From contig JAIPMN010000767.1 of the NCBI GenBank assembly GCA_020650975.1, positions 8,904 to 45,981 on the forward strand: a stretch of 37,078 bases of DNA, read 5' to 3'. Below, one piece after another: positions 10,801 through 25,800 of this stretch; positions within the stretch are counted from its first letter, which is position 1, and each line of letters starts with the position of its first letter. The notes below the pieces were generated by a model that was given only the letters and a program-made list of their open reading frames with translations, had not been told where the DNA came from and ran no database searches. The translations under genes and the position numbers were made by a program. The stretch is from Apostichopus californicus. Its lineage: Eukaryota > Echinodermata > Holothuroidea > Aspidochirotida > Stichopodidae.

Positions 10801-13800
10801 AGCTGCAGGGCCACAGGCAGTGGTCCTGCCGTGACCAGCGTCTCTGGGCCATCTGGTCGGTAGACGAACCTAGCACCTCCGTGGATGAAATCGTGAGCCT
10901 TGGATTGCTTCCTATTGCCGTTCAAAATGTACTGGCCATTTGCAGTTTCCTTCAAAGCTACAAATAAGAAAGGAAGTAACATTGTTTTAAGATGAGTTTA
11001 CTGCCAAGGGATGCGCGACCGACTGGGCCTTAGGGCTGTGAACCTGGTGAAATGATGCAGTTATATATTATCCATACCATACGCAGAATCCAGTTCAGTG
11101 TGAGCAAACATAATTGCTATAAAAGACTAATTAAAGCTAAAAAAATTGAAATCTGCTTATAGTTTGAAAGCGAAGATCTGAATTTCATGAATTTTTAGAG
11201 AGACTGAAACAGACGATTTGTTTCTATATACAGATGAGTATACATTCAAAAGAAGAAGAAAGCAGTTCATATTTTCTTTCTTCCTTTTCTTCATGAGAAT
11301 TTCAGTTTGGAGTGGGGATGGGTAGGGAGGGGGATTAGGGTCAATTTATGGATATAATGGACTAATCGTTAGAGGTAATATTAACAAACTGATTCTGTAA
11401 ATTTACCAATGTAATAGGGGCTCTCCTTCACCTCTTCAATCTTGATGTTTGTGGCTCCTTCTGGAATCTTGACAATTTTGATGTATTCTATGGAAAAAAT
11501 GAAGTATTAAATATGAAAAAATGGTGATGAAAAAGGAAGGCAAACCGTTTGTAGCCTATTGAGTAATATGAAGCCACATAGCGATCGCGTAAAACTCCCA
11601 TCTGAAGATTTTGTTTAAAAAGATGGAATATCAGAAAAACAGTTCATATTGCTGCATGTATACTTCATGTCGATATCTACCTCCTTATCCTTAAAGGCAT
11701 TGAAGACTCGCCCCAAACCGCGGGCCGCGCTCTGAAAAGTTAACTTTCCGTTGCTTGCAAGTGAAGTTTATCTCTTGTCGCTACAAAATGCAGACACTAA
11801 TGAAACGTGATACCTTGTTATCTTTAGCTAGACCTGAGATGTCCATCGCTGTTAGGTTTGTACACTGTGCTGTGGGTATTGACCGCAGCTGTTATGTACT
11901 GACTGTACACTAGTGTCTAATTACCGACGGTAGCAAGCTGTGTGTGTATTTTCTGGGATCTATGGTGGCGTCTAACACTTCTGTTACACCTCATTCGAAA
12001 CTAGGTCAGATTAGACATTTTTTTGCGCGAGTCTTCACTCCTATTAATAAAATTTGTAAGCAAATCTGACATGAAGTATAATCCTCTGACTCTATATACT
12101 CATCTAAAAGAGACCGGAAAATTTGATATAAAGCCAGTCAGTATCCAGCACACTCTTATGAATAAGTAACAAGGCAAAATGTCGGAATGAAAATGTACTA
12201 CACAAAAATGAATGATAAAAGTGAACAAAGTAGAAGGAAATTGGAACTGGAACAGACATCTACTATTCCAGTATATTTCATGCTCAAACTGTATAACCAA
12301 ATGAGTGAAATCCCAAAAGTGAATATCAGTGAGAATTTTTGAAGTGGTGCTCAGTTGGTACCTGAGATGTCACAAAAGAAAGAAAATTTTTTGTTGTAGA
12401 GAACAGGAGGTACTCATCTCGATGCAAAGTACGCATCTCGATGCAAAATGTAGACAAAATGAGATGGGGATCAAAAATATAGGTAATGTTAGAATACCTG
12501 GACTGCAGCTATTTAGTTCCCATCCATAATCATCTCACAGACAAAGGCCTTCATAATGAACTAATTAATTGTATGATGGCTCCCTAACCCTTGGGCTTAA
12601 TAAATGGAAGTGACAAAAACTTTTAACACCAAATATGAGGGTGATCGTTTGAAGGTTAGCAACTCTTGTGTGATTAAATACTGGTTGCTGTGAGATGCAA
12701 AGTTTGTATCCTCACAATAAAACCATGATTGTAAAAAGTAATTAAAAATAAATTATAAAGAGGACTTTCTTTGAGTTATATGATCTACCTCTGTCAAACC
12801 ATGATAAAAATTTGTTTCAAAATATTCAAATTCTCTTAAAACATTAAGTTTATAATAATTTTGTGTGGAGTGAAATGATCACTGAACACACTATATCACA
12901 TACATAGCCATATTTTCACGTCAAGTCTGCCAACTGTACATGTGCAATGTGAATTTTTTTTAATTCAGATGCACAAAACTTTTGCACAGACATATTACAG
13001 TCGTTCTATCCAGTTTGTTAATTGCTGTTCCTATAACCACATGCATAGTTTGCAATGGTTATTCCACAATTGAATCACATTCAATATATTATATCTAAAA
13101 TTATAATATAATATCTACAGGAACAATTGGCAAGATTAATGAAACAGCTTCATAAATATATAATATACTCTCGTTAATAATAATGCAGATATTTTAGTTC
13201 AGGAAACTATATTGATGATGCTCAATCACAAGAAAGGGGGTGGGGAAGGGGGTAGGGAGGGTGAGGGGAGGAAGATGGTCAGTTAGGTATCAGTATAAGG
13301 GAACCACAGCGAACACCAAATTTTCAGCTATACATCTGGTTTAAAACTGCATATTTGATTCGAGATTAGATTGATTACCATGATCATGCAAAGGTATATG
13401 AAGGGTAGGTAACCATAAATGCTCTAACACAAAATAGGAACATCATAGATGGTGGAAATGATAAGTGGTATCATATGAAAACTTTTGCTCTAGAAACGGC
13501 CCGTTGTCGGAGAATTAAATGCTGTTGTATACGCACACGAGGCTTGCAGTTTTCACTCTCCGAAACTGCTGTGAGAGTTCTGCACACTGTGCTGTGTTCA
13601 GATTTGCTGCATAAAGGAGGACTTCACAAACTTTCTTACGATACTTTTGATTTGCTGGTGAAAAGTAGGAGCCTTAATATTGACCAATCAAGTCGAATTT
13701 TATATTACTAGAGAGAGGAGTCAACAAACTTATCTTTGGCATAGGAAAGAAATGGGTTATGCAATCACTCCCAGCAAGCACAATGTAAGCATTGAGAGAC

Positions 13801-16800
13801 AGGGACATTTTGAAGACGTTCACTGCTTTCCGAAGTGGTTTTTACATTTTCAGATTAAAGGGCACGGGGCTTAGTTCACACGCATAATAGATAATGACAC
13901 ATTATTGTAAAGAGGACACAATATTCTTCAAAATGACATAAGAAAGTGTTAGCGCGAAATGTGCTTATTTTGTAGCGATATTTGCTGCGTTAAAAGGTGT
14001 TTTGTGCCGAGTTCCACAAGGAATCCATATGCAAACATTCGTAATATATCTTTAAACTTACATTCAATTATAAAACTGTATATATGTTAAAGAAAAGACA
14101 GCCTCATGGTGTTTGTGAATAAACTACATCTCTGAATGGTAACATTAATATAATCTTCACTTGCAATCATTTATCCATTTATTTTAAGATTCTTATCTGG
14201 CAATCAAATCGATTCAAGTATGGGTTCAAAATATCTATATACCTTGCATGAGCTTTATTCTGAAACATCAACGTTTTAGTACATGTTATGTTTTAATTTG
14301 CAAATAAACCTAATATGCCACCTTCACAAGTAATATTTTAAATAAAATACAACATGCCTGATTCTAAATATTTGATTTAGCTCATGAACGTGATGGATAG
14401 GGATGACTTGAGGCCCATCATAAATTTTGTTGTTGCCTATTTCAAGTTGCGTATCCTTGATTAACCTTGCTTTATGACTGTATCAACATAACTTTTTTGG
14501 CTAAAGATGTCCTTCAACTAAATGAATTTGAGATTTGTTAACAATAGCATCCTAACAACTGAGCAGAAAATAGTTGATGAAAAGATCAAATATTGAGGTC
14601 TTTCATATCAATAAAGTTTGTTAAATAGGGCATTTCCAAAAATTTATATATTTATATATAAAAGTGACATTCAATTCTCTGGATCTCGACTATTATTAAA
14701 TATTTGTTCATATAGGACTTTGAGATTATACATCGAATATAGTTTTTAACGTTCAGTACTCCGAAACAGTGTGCAATTTGCTTGTAAGTTCAACACGTTC
14801 TGGACAGAATAGAATGTAACAAATTTAAAAATTGGTTCGGCTGACGGCCTGAAGCGTATCCAAACTTAATCGCTTGCTAGTATCGACCCGTAACCAAACT
14901 GGATTTGGAATAAACATCCTAAGCTCTTTGCAACAAGAGCTTGAGGAACAGGAGAAGGCAAAGTAAAAAGTTAAAAGTTTATAGGGTATGTGTTAAACCT
15001 GATTTTAAATTACTGTTATTAATAAATAAATTTACAATTTTGACTTTTAAAATTAAAGGGCTGCATGGAAAAGTTGATAAATCGGATATATATGGAGATT
15101 TTGCATATAATTAAAGTTTGTTAATAGGAAATTTCAACATTATAGTTTCAAATATATCATTTTCTTTCATGTTCGGTAATCAGGAAATGATGTAATCGGC
15201 TGGCAATTTCAAAACGTTTTTGAGAAGATAGAATGTAACAAATTTAAAATTTGGTTTGGCTGACAAATATCTAAACTTAACGAAAATGAAATTTGGGATA
15301 AAGTCATGTAAATAACGTTACATATGGGAAAAGTTAAATATTTAAGGTGGAAACAAATTAAAGGAGGCTGAAGAATACATTTAGGTCAGGTACATCATTA
15401 GTTCTGTCAACAGGGGATGTCAAAACTAGTAAAAAAGTGTTTAGAATTCTCTGCGAACTACTCACGAAAAATATTTAGCACAGTTATTTACAAAGGGGTT
15501 AAATAATAGGGAACAATTCAAATCAAAGAAAATTATTTTTGTTCTTTTTATTGTTTTTTTCAGCAGCTGAATAAATTGTGTCATTTTACTATATCTGCTA
15601 TGTCTTTATTCATCAAACACAACTAAAATTTTGAAAAATTGCCAATTCTAGGTATGAGACAAAAACAAGATTTCTAGCAGGTCCATATGGGCAAACTGGT
15701 AAAGGGAACTTAACTATTCTCAAGTTTGCTTGTAGTTTTTCTAATAAGCCCTTAACCTCTGAATCCTTGAAGAGACTAGTCATTATGTAGTCTTTGATTA
15801 GGTACTACTATATTTACTAATAATACTTGCAAACACACTAAAAAATGAAAATATGTTTCATTTCTTTCATAAGTTCAATGACCCTTTGCACCATCAAAAT
15901 GTTAACTATCTGCTCTGGAGATGATCAGACAAAAAGATGAAAAAGACTTATAGCAAGTCCATTTGATGTGATGACTAAACAAAGAGCTTGCAGCAAATGT
16001 CTATATGAAGAGAACAATGAAAGAACTGACTAGGAGGGTGTAGGGAGTATATGTTGCATGTAAAATGACTTGGAACAAGTCGAAAAAAGAATCATGGGTA
16101 CCATATAGAATATAGTTTAATCAATAGAAGTTGCGCCATCTACAGCCCTGGTATTCAAAGTGGTGATCATGACCCTTTATAGGGTCGCCAGAAGTTTCTG
16201 GAGGAGGGCCGCCAAGAATTTTTAGAACAAAGAAGAAATTGCAGATATTTTACCGAGAAAAAAAGAGAATGGAAAGCATTTGGACAAAAATTGCTTCAAA
16301 AGTTGCAAAAATATACCATCAACTTTAACAGCATCCATAATCATAGTTTCTTTCAAAACAAGGGGAAACCTCCTCGATATAAGACTACTTTCCAATATTT
16401 TGTTCTCTTTGTAAACTGCTTTACGAGCACTGTCTTGACTGATAAGATCCCTATATCAATTTGGTATTACTATTATTATCATTATTATTCCCCAGGATGA
16501 CAACATCTGCTGCAGGAGGGTCACAATGGTCTTGCAAGACCATGACATTGAAAATTGGGGTAAATACACAAGTTGAATACCAGGGGTACTACAATATAAA
16601 ACTGTTTAGCACTGCAACGGTCTAGATATATAGAAGTCAAGCAGTAATGTTAGTAATAGTAGTGGTGGTGGTAGTAGTAGTAGAGCTAGGGGTTGGGTGA
16701 AGGTTGCTAACCCATACACTCACTCACTTCTCTCTGTGTTTGGTATTGTGCCCAGTTTCTTATACTCTGTGAGCGAGAAAAAAAGACGATTAAAACCTAA

Positions 16801-19800
16801 AGCCATCTCACGATCCCGATCTCAGAATGGGTAGTTTCACTGTGGAACCGGTGATCCAACCAGCCGTGACTCGAGCCGTGGAATTTTCCAAAGGGCTGGT
16901 GACTCACACAGGTTTGTGAAGTACCCCCTCATCCCCGTAGATGTGACTCGGATCAGGAGAGTCACTGGCAGTGAGCTGACTCGACCATAAAGGCAGTGAC
17001 TATAGACTCACCCTTAAAACAATGGGATGACTCATTTCATCTGATAGAGACTAAATACACCTTTAACAAACCTACAGTGGTTTCAATTTTGATGAATCTA
17101 TCTCTCTACCTTCATGAAACAATGTGGGTGTACATAAATTGTAAGTGACATATCTTTGCCATGTGAACTCAAGTAAACTGACCTACTCAAAATGAGAAAA
17201 TTATAAGTCAAATCCCACTCCATTGTTACATGCTTTTATTCCTTTCTTTTTTCTGAAAGGGACGGGGGAAGGGAAAATGGCTCATGATATGAGCAAGTGT
17301 GGTTTAATATTCTTGGAAGCCGAGAATGATGAAGTGCATGTGAAGTTACAATATGACCGAGCTTATCGTAAAACATTACATCACTAATTACCGAAAACGT
17401 TGACAAAGTCTATATTTTTACAAGCTGTGCTCAAACTTTGAAAGCCTCTGGGACAATTACCTGCTAGAAGCTTGAGCATTTATTTATGTAAGTTCATGAC
17501 CTGATAAACGGTCCATTGATTGATAAAACTACTAGTTATTTGATGCATCATAAGATCCCATTATTTCACCTCCATATCCAGGAATCACGAACAGCTCAAA
17601 AATCCTCGATCCTGGTCACTATGAACACAACAGTGATCACCACTTACTCAGGAACTCAACATCTTGAAGAAATAAACTTTGGAAGTCTAGAAGGCAAAAT
17701 CTCCAGGCGAAGCAGTAAAAGTTTGGTTTCATCGGGTCATATTGTACGTTTTCGATATTTGAACCAGCTCTAAAAATGGAATGAAACTGACTTCTGGTTA
17801 TACCTGGAATGGTGAGGAATTAAAGTTTCCCTGAGAACCAGAGCACTACTTGATCTCACTCATAACTTTGGTGTGTTTCATGGGGGTGTGAGGTGTTGGC
17901 AGCGTAAAAATACCCAGAATGCATCTCTTGATTTTACGAGAAGCAATGTTTACTCACGTTTGGCTTGTTTTGGCATCTTCTTCTTGGCTCCTTGAACCCT
18001 TTGACAGCGAGTCATGTTGCTTGGACAAACTCCGCAGTTATCGCTCAAAGTAGTCGACTCCAAATCTTTATCACAGCCGATTTTCTGCAAAAATGAAAGG
18101 GACATGGATAGCGTTTGGTCGTGAACGTTTTGCTGATGCAGAAGTTACTACTCTCTAGTCTGAATTCTTGGATGGCATTGTTTTAGTTAAACTTTCACTA
18201 TATTATGAATGTCATCCTTTCGCATTCTTAACAGACCCCTGGGAAAAAGGCTTGGTTTCAGATCACATTGTTTGTAAGGATTTTCCTGTCCAGTTTAAAT
18301 GTAACCATGCAGCTATATTGTTCAAAACACCTTTACACTGCTTAAACAATACTAACCGTTCACCAAAAACTGGTTATTAAAGGTAAACTAAACAGGATCA
18401 TTGTACTTTTGAGCCAAGAATATTAGGAAAGAAAAAACCTTCATGTTCTAGAAGGTACATAACATGTTTTCTGTGGAATAACCCCTCATCCCCCCACCAC
18501 CCCAACCCCCAAGAAAAACGAAAAAGAAAAAAGAGACCATCGGTTTAGGGAGCAATCTACCAGGAATTTCCTTAAGGTCTGTCACATATGTATGTATGTA
18601 TGTATGTATATGTGATCTTCCCGCAAGCAGGAACTCGCGAAAGAAGCCACGGAGGCTTTTAGACTCGCAAGCTGACCGAAGCCAATCTCTCGGCACACAT
18701 CCATTTAAGGTCCATGTCGGGAAGTTGTTATTGAACAACACCCTTGCCAGACGACAAACATTGCTGTCGGCGGGAATCGAACCGGGGATCTCATGACTGG
18801 GAGACGTCGGCGTTAACCACTAGGCTATACACTCCGCCGTCACATGGGCATATCCGGTTTCATTGCTTAACCACAAATCCATCATGACACCTTCTTGGCT
18901 TGGAAACAAACCATTGTTTAGAGCTGGCCATTCCATGAACTTTCCCTTTACGACCAATTCATGAATTTCCACTTAACCGCCTTTTATTCCCCAAAGATCG
19001 TTAAAACATATCCACCAGTAATCATGATTTTAACAGGTACTCGATACATATATGACAATTTCAATTAGCTTTCACATCTTAATTCCATTTCCTCCTAAAA
19101 CATTCTTCAACTTTTTTCTGCACAACTGAACTTCAATCACAATGTTTTGACAACACTTCAGGGTCAATGGTGTACTTTGGATAGTACCCAAACAAGAAGA
19201 GTACAACCATCAAATAAAGGCAATTGTGTAATGTGTCATGGACAAGGCTCTTTTTGTTGAACAACAATCTATATGCTATTATTTGTCTGAGGATCAGCAG
19301 ATGTACCATAGTCACAGTTTGTGTTCCGTGGGCCAGCTGCTACAAGGGGCATTCTGGGGAAATGCCCCCCCCCCGCAAATGATGACTGAAAAGCTGGTTA
19401 TGAGCCATGGGTATGTCCAGATACAAAACACAAGAAGTACCATAGTCAACTTTTAATACAATCTTGTTTACATGACTGCAGCTGGTAAGCTGTGATATGT
19501 CTGCTAAATGCTTGTACAGATACACCCCATCAGAAGAAAGCAATATCCTAGGTGGGCTGATTACCGCTGAAAGCCAATTATAAGCAGCTCGTTAAAAATT
19601 CAACGTACCAAGTGTTTTGAGTCTCTGTTTTTGCTGACAACACTTGGAAGAGTTAAATTGCATTTTCAAAACAACTTTGTTTCAATGTTTGGCCCCCCTC
19701 CCCCTGTGTCATGATAATTGTCAAGCAATAACCAAGTATAACTAAAAATAGTTTGCCATTGACCAAGTTTAGTTAATAATCTCCTGGAAGTATTTCACCA

Positions 19801-22800
19801 AACCTGGGGAATTTTTTTCACCGAATAGAAACTTGAAAAGAGACAGACAGAGAGAGAGTGAAAAGTTTACAGATTTGCTTCTGTTCGACAAATTTCATAA
19901 ATAGTCATTATTTCTAATCACATGAAAAGACACAAATCAGACATATTTTGTTTTTCTCTGCTTGGATAAGTACTTGATTAAGTACTTGGTGTAACCAGAA
20001 ATTGAACTCACCAAGCTGGATCTACATACTAAGTATGAAGTTCAAGAAAGATGTACTTCTTGTGTTAACGTGTTTACAAGATTTTCAGACTCATTTAATT
20101 GTGGACTGCAAATAACCTATGACCTCGACCCAATTTCAATAGGGTTCTTGAATAAACGAGCTGAATCTGCATACCATGTATGGAGTCCAACAAAGATGTA
20201 CTTTTTGAGTTATCGTGTTCACAAAGTTTTCAGACTTTGACATCTGTTGACCCCAAAATGACCATTGAACTTCACATAAAACAATAGGCTTCTTGTTGTA
20301 CTCGATAAGACGGATCCACATACCTACAACTATGAAGTTAATCCACCAGTCGTAATGAGAGTCTTACATTATGGCACGATTAAAAGGACATTTAGTTGTC
20401 ATGTGACACAGAATGAACACATACCACACAATTTCCTTGAATGCAAATATGGTCCTTGTCCTCATAGTTGCATGGCGTTCCGTCGATGACATTGTACGAG
20501 GACACTACGACATCCTTTGTGGTCTCTGACATGCACGTCAATTGACACTGTTGAGTTCCTTTTGAGAAACAAGAGTTTGAGAAATTTCACAATACGAAAA
20601 GTGATTGATTTAAGGATTTTAATGTATGAAAAAATGTAAGATTTTAATGTAAACAGACTTGTAAAAAATAATACAGACTTTAGCAAAGTTATTGACTGAC
20701 AATTGAAATTAACTATTCATTTGTGTAAGTTAGTACATCTCAATAGAATTTCAGATGGTTGATGGTTTCTGTAAGTAGGGGGTGGAGGGTCTGCGAGTAC
20801 ATTTGTACCGATACTAGTTACATTTTACATTCAAATTTTTGAAAATTGGTACCAGCCAAAGTTTAATGATGGACAATTGCCAAAAACAAAACACAAACAC
20901 CCTGTTTATCAGTTTAAGTCATTATCAGTTCAGTAGCATTCAGATTTTTTTTCTGGGGGCGTGGGGATGTGGGTTAGGAAAATTTTGGGCAACATTAATT
21001 ACCTTTTAGATTTGCATTTTTGTAAATTGGTACCACCCAATAGAACCACACACTCCAGTGCTATTCAATAAGGAAATTGGTTAAGGCGGACATCATAATC
21101 TGTGACATTTAGTCCATCATAAATGGTAACCCAAAAAGGATAAGATGATCTCGATAGGATGATCTAAAGCATAAACTTTGGATGTTTACAAACGAAACAA
21201 ACTTTTCAGCATTAACCTCTTGTGAAACAAAATTTTTATGTATTGGATAAAAATGTTAATCGAGTCCCTAATTCTTCGCTGCTCAGTAGTAAAAATTTGG
21301 TTGTAACATCATAGATGTGGATTCATTTAAGTATAAGATAAATTCCAATTAATTATGCATGAATATTTCATGGCAGGGCAAATTTTAACTGTCATACGAT
21401 CGTCCGAGTAGACGAGAAGAAAATTTTTTTTCTTCAGACAACCAAAGTGCCCTTTGCAATTGTCTGACACTTCTTTTAGAAAGAATGCCAACATGTATCA
21501 CAGGGTGCATTTAGTAGTTCATTCTTGGACAGTAAGGTGGTGATGTTTCACACTTAGTAATATAGACAATGTGATAAAAGTGAGTGTACTGGTCACTCTG
21601 CAGTCATGTGATGCAGCTATTTATCGACCCTATTTTTGATTATATGAACATTATATGAACATTTAATTTGCATATGAACATTGAATATGAACATTGAATA
21701 TCGAACATTGAACATTGAATATGAACATTTAATTTGTATTTATATTTATGTATATGTGTTTATATATTTTTTCTTTTTTTTCTTTCTTCAGGGAGTCTTC
21801 CACATTAATTGTAAAACTTTTAAGCTTTATGGAAGACTTCCCTCCACTTTGTACTTTTGTGGAAAAACAAATTAATGGTATTTGTGGATGATGTCCTCGA
21901 AGATTCCTTAACATGTCTTGGCAATGACTTGGTCGGGCTAATACAAATTAAAAGTTGCTGCAATTGGCAAACTAGAGAGCTGGCCTTACTGTTTCTGTTT
22001 TGGAATGGCAGCCAGGTATGTGTCTCGCCGTGGTAGACCCAGTTTCCCAGATTATCTCGACACTGGTTAGAACGTCTGTCTCTGTTTCGCTTGCATTGTT
22101 TTGAATTACACAACTTATATTGAAGCCCGTCACCTTCGCAGTATCTCCCTCCGTTCACAGGTCTAGTTGAATAGACATTAAAAAGGAGAAAAAAAAATAT
22201 ATGTAAGAGACTGACTTCGGTCAGCTTGCAGCTTTGATAAGCCAATGAGGCTTCTTTGCGAGTTCCTGCTTGCAGGAGGATCTAAAATACATACATACAT
22301 ACAGACACGCATACATATATAAACTTGAAATATATATTTAACTTTAAGTTAAGATAAATTATGTGTGACACATTCGTTGGAGAGGTATAATTGAGAAATC
22401 CAAGAAACACTGGTAATGGATCCAGGGTTTGAAATGGAAGGGAGGGGGGTGGGGGAGTGGGGGGTGGGGGAGCCATTATGTCACTGAGACAGAATCCAAT
22501 GTAGGAAGTGGAGGGGTATGTGGTCCTTCACTCGAAAAATAAAACATTTAGAAAACGTGCATTCATTTAATTTAGGCTATAGATTAGGTCTAGTAAAATC
22601 TGGTGTCATACATGTTAGTTTGTGTAATACCTGCCTTTAAATATTTAATGTGGTTTGGAGGGAGGGGGTGGAAGGGTTTACTCATGCCTGCATGCTCAGG
22701 GAAAGATTCTTTACACAATCACACCAACTTGCTTGCATTGGTTGCAGCAGATATCAGTGTAAAAAACGTGCCATGATCTTTGCCGATATTTGAGTTCGAG

Positions 22801-25800
22801 TCACTGACTCTGCTAAAAGTGCAAAGAAAATGTCTGTGTTATTGTTGCAAAAGACCGTCCAAAATAAACAGCAATACAGTCATGTGATCAGCTATGCTCT
22901 ATATAAGAGGAAATCTACCTGGAGTTAATGCATATTAATGACCGATGGACATGTTATAAATGTACATAATTGGTAAGCCAGACAATGAGATCCTCCTATA
23001 AGAACTGTCAAAATCGCTCGACAATGACAATATCTCCTTGACTTAAAGGTCATGGCATCCAACCCCTGTGCATCCAGCCCCTGTAAAATTAACGTCTCCA
23101 GATTCCAAAACTGGTATACCCATCGTGAAATTTCTGTAAAATCAATTTGTGGTCATAACAGGAACTTGGACGGTCTTACATGGCCCTGGTTCTGATTTCC
23201 ATCCTGGACAGGTAATACTATTAACAAATCCCTTTCATATCTCGAAAACTTTATCAAGTTCAATATTACAGCCGCAAAACCATGTATCTTTACCTTCCGT
23301 TAAAAACATGGTTAGCCATGGCATGTTTGATTGCCCTCAGAGGAAGAAACGAGACAAGGAAACTTTACATAAAGGATGGGGGGGGGGTGGAAGAGGGGGA
23401 ACGTGGTGGGAAGTTCAAAGTAAGGATAATCTCAAATAGGAAATGTTTGAACATTTTACATGAATCACCAGAGAAAACTTTAGATAACCACAGAAGACAG
23501 GCAAGTCTGTAACTTGAAAAGTTTTTTTTCTTCTTCTCACAAACCAAGAGTAAACTTGAAAGTGAAACAACATTACACGGATCGATGAAATCAATCCCAA
23601 AAGGAACAATTTTTCCACAATCCTAAAATCTAAAATCTTCTTTATTCCTTTCCTTTCTTGTTTGTTTGTGTGAGATGGAATGAAACATTGATTAAAGATG
23701 CACTTTGTTTTGTGTTAAATTACGTACACACTCTTGTGGTACCGCACTCATCCATTAGAGGAAAGACGAGGTAACAGGAACATATCAATGTTTACAGGTC
23801 AGGATTAAACAGCATCAAACACTCAATAAAAAGAGATATTGAACCTGTTCTCCTTTTCCAATTATGCCAATAGCCAAATTTTGAAATACCCATTTCTACT
23901 GAAATTTCAAAACATTATTGAATGACACTAAAAGCCCTTTGTTTTGTTTCTTTTCGGTAGACTTGGATACAGTTTCCGATGCTTAATTAACTTATCGGTT
24001 TCCGTATTTGTTGGTTGAATGAAGTAACTTTTTTATCGTTGAATTTTATATCAAAAGCAAAATGAGTCTGCACCAGTTCCTCCTCTGCACAAAATATGTT
24101 AATTTTAATGATCTTGAATAGGCAAATATGAAAGCAAGCGATTTTTAATTGATTCGTTCTGTTGTTACTGTCTCGTACTAGTTTACAATTCCACGGGAGT
24201 AAAATCTCTACTACGCTACTGTGTTGGTGTCACTTTTCAACTTTGATTCAGTGGTATGAACTGACTCTGTGTAAACAAGCACATCCTGGTGGCTATCAAG
24301 TAGATCAAACCTAGCAATATATAAAAAGAATTTACAATTCAAATCTGTCATTAGTTGATTTCATAAGGCTCACCAGAACAAATAGTATGATATAACAAAT
24401 CCTCCAGAGCTGTTATCTAGGCTTTGTTTGTACAGAACGAAAATACGGTACTATACCTCTCGATGGGGCCCCCCGAACTGGCACAAGGGTAAATTACGAT
24501 CACCACAAATGTACGGTTACATTATACACTTGATGTTGCATGCAGATGCAAGGACTAACTTTTAATCAAATGTTGGTAAAAATATCTCACTGGGTGCAAT
24601 AAGATCTTACTATTAGCTGAATTTAGAATTTGTCAGGTTGTTGAAAAAATTAAAAAACTGCCATCCAGCTACAGTTTGACGTCAATATTGAACACAAAAT
24701 AAGTTTGGAAGCTTATTTAAAGCAAGAGTCTTTTCCTTACAATGGATTTACACAAAAGAAATTCTAAATAAAACAAAACTGTTAGCAAACTGCTTATCCA
24801 CGAAAGAGCCTGTGTAAGAGAATGTGTAAAACTAAGAGGGCCTGACGTTTCGACCCTAGCAGGATCTTCTTCAGAGGCATTTCTTCTTCAGGCTGAAGAT
24901 CCTGCTAGGATCGAAACGTCAGGCCCTTTTACTTTTACGCATAAGAAATTCTAAACAGAATGACCATGACTGACTGTGGGAGAGGATTGGGGGGTGGGGG
25001 GAGGGAAAGGGTTAGACATTTATTAGAAGTCATGAATCTTGTCAACATGAGCCCTAGCTTGATACAGCAGAATCGAGACAAACTTATAAGAACCATGGTT
25101 ATGTATGTTTGTATGTATTTTAGACCCTCCTGCAAGCAGGAACTTGCGAAGAAGCCTCATGGGCTTATCAAAGCTGCAAGCTGACCGAAGTCAGTCTCTT
25201 AGAGTCATATTTAACATCCATGATTATGAATTGTCAATTGTCAACAACTCTGTAACTGGACGACATACATTAATCTTGGAGTGACTCGAATTCGGGACCT
25301 TATGATTGAAAGACACAGTTATGATTCTGTTAATAAACTTGTTTCCAAATTGCAGGGAAAAAAAAATTGAAACTTGCAGTTGGTCTTACGAGAAGAGTAG
25401 AGCCAGCCAAACCGTGCATGGCAGTTTATTCTATCTTCAGTGTTTTTAAATAACTCACCGAGGGTTGTCACACTTTCTGATCCTTGTCTGTACTCCCGTA
25501 CCGCAGCTGTAGGTACAGGACGACCACCCTTCCCAGTCACTCCAACCGCCATCTTGTCTATTTTCGATATCTCTGCAACGTCCCTGGATGCACCACTGGA
25601 AAGAACATTGGACAGGAGTCAAGAAATTGATCTCTTTCTTTCATGCTTACCTCGTTAAATCCACGGCCTAATATTTTTCTTCGGTTTCCGACACGTTGCA
25701 CAGACGCATCACTCGGGATTTGAGCAAACCTCATTCATCTCCCATGCAATGGTAATACCAGAGGAACTTTAGTTTATAATATTGCCAGTTATGTACATGT

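Noticed and set aside
18765..18838. Functional tRNA gene on the minus strand
   Set aside because: It is the head of a SINE with tail and target-site duplication, not a free-standing tRNA.
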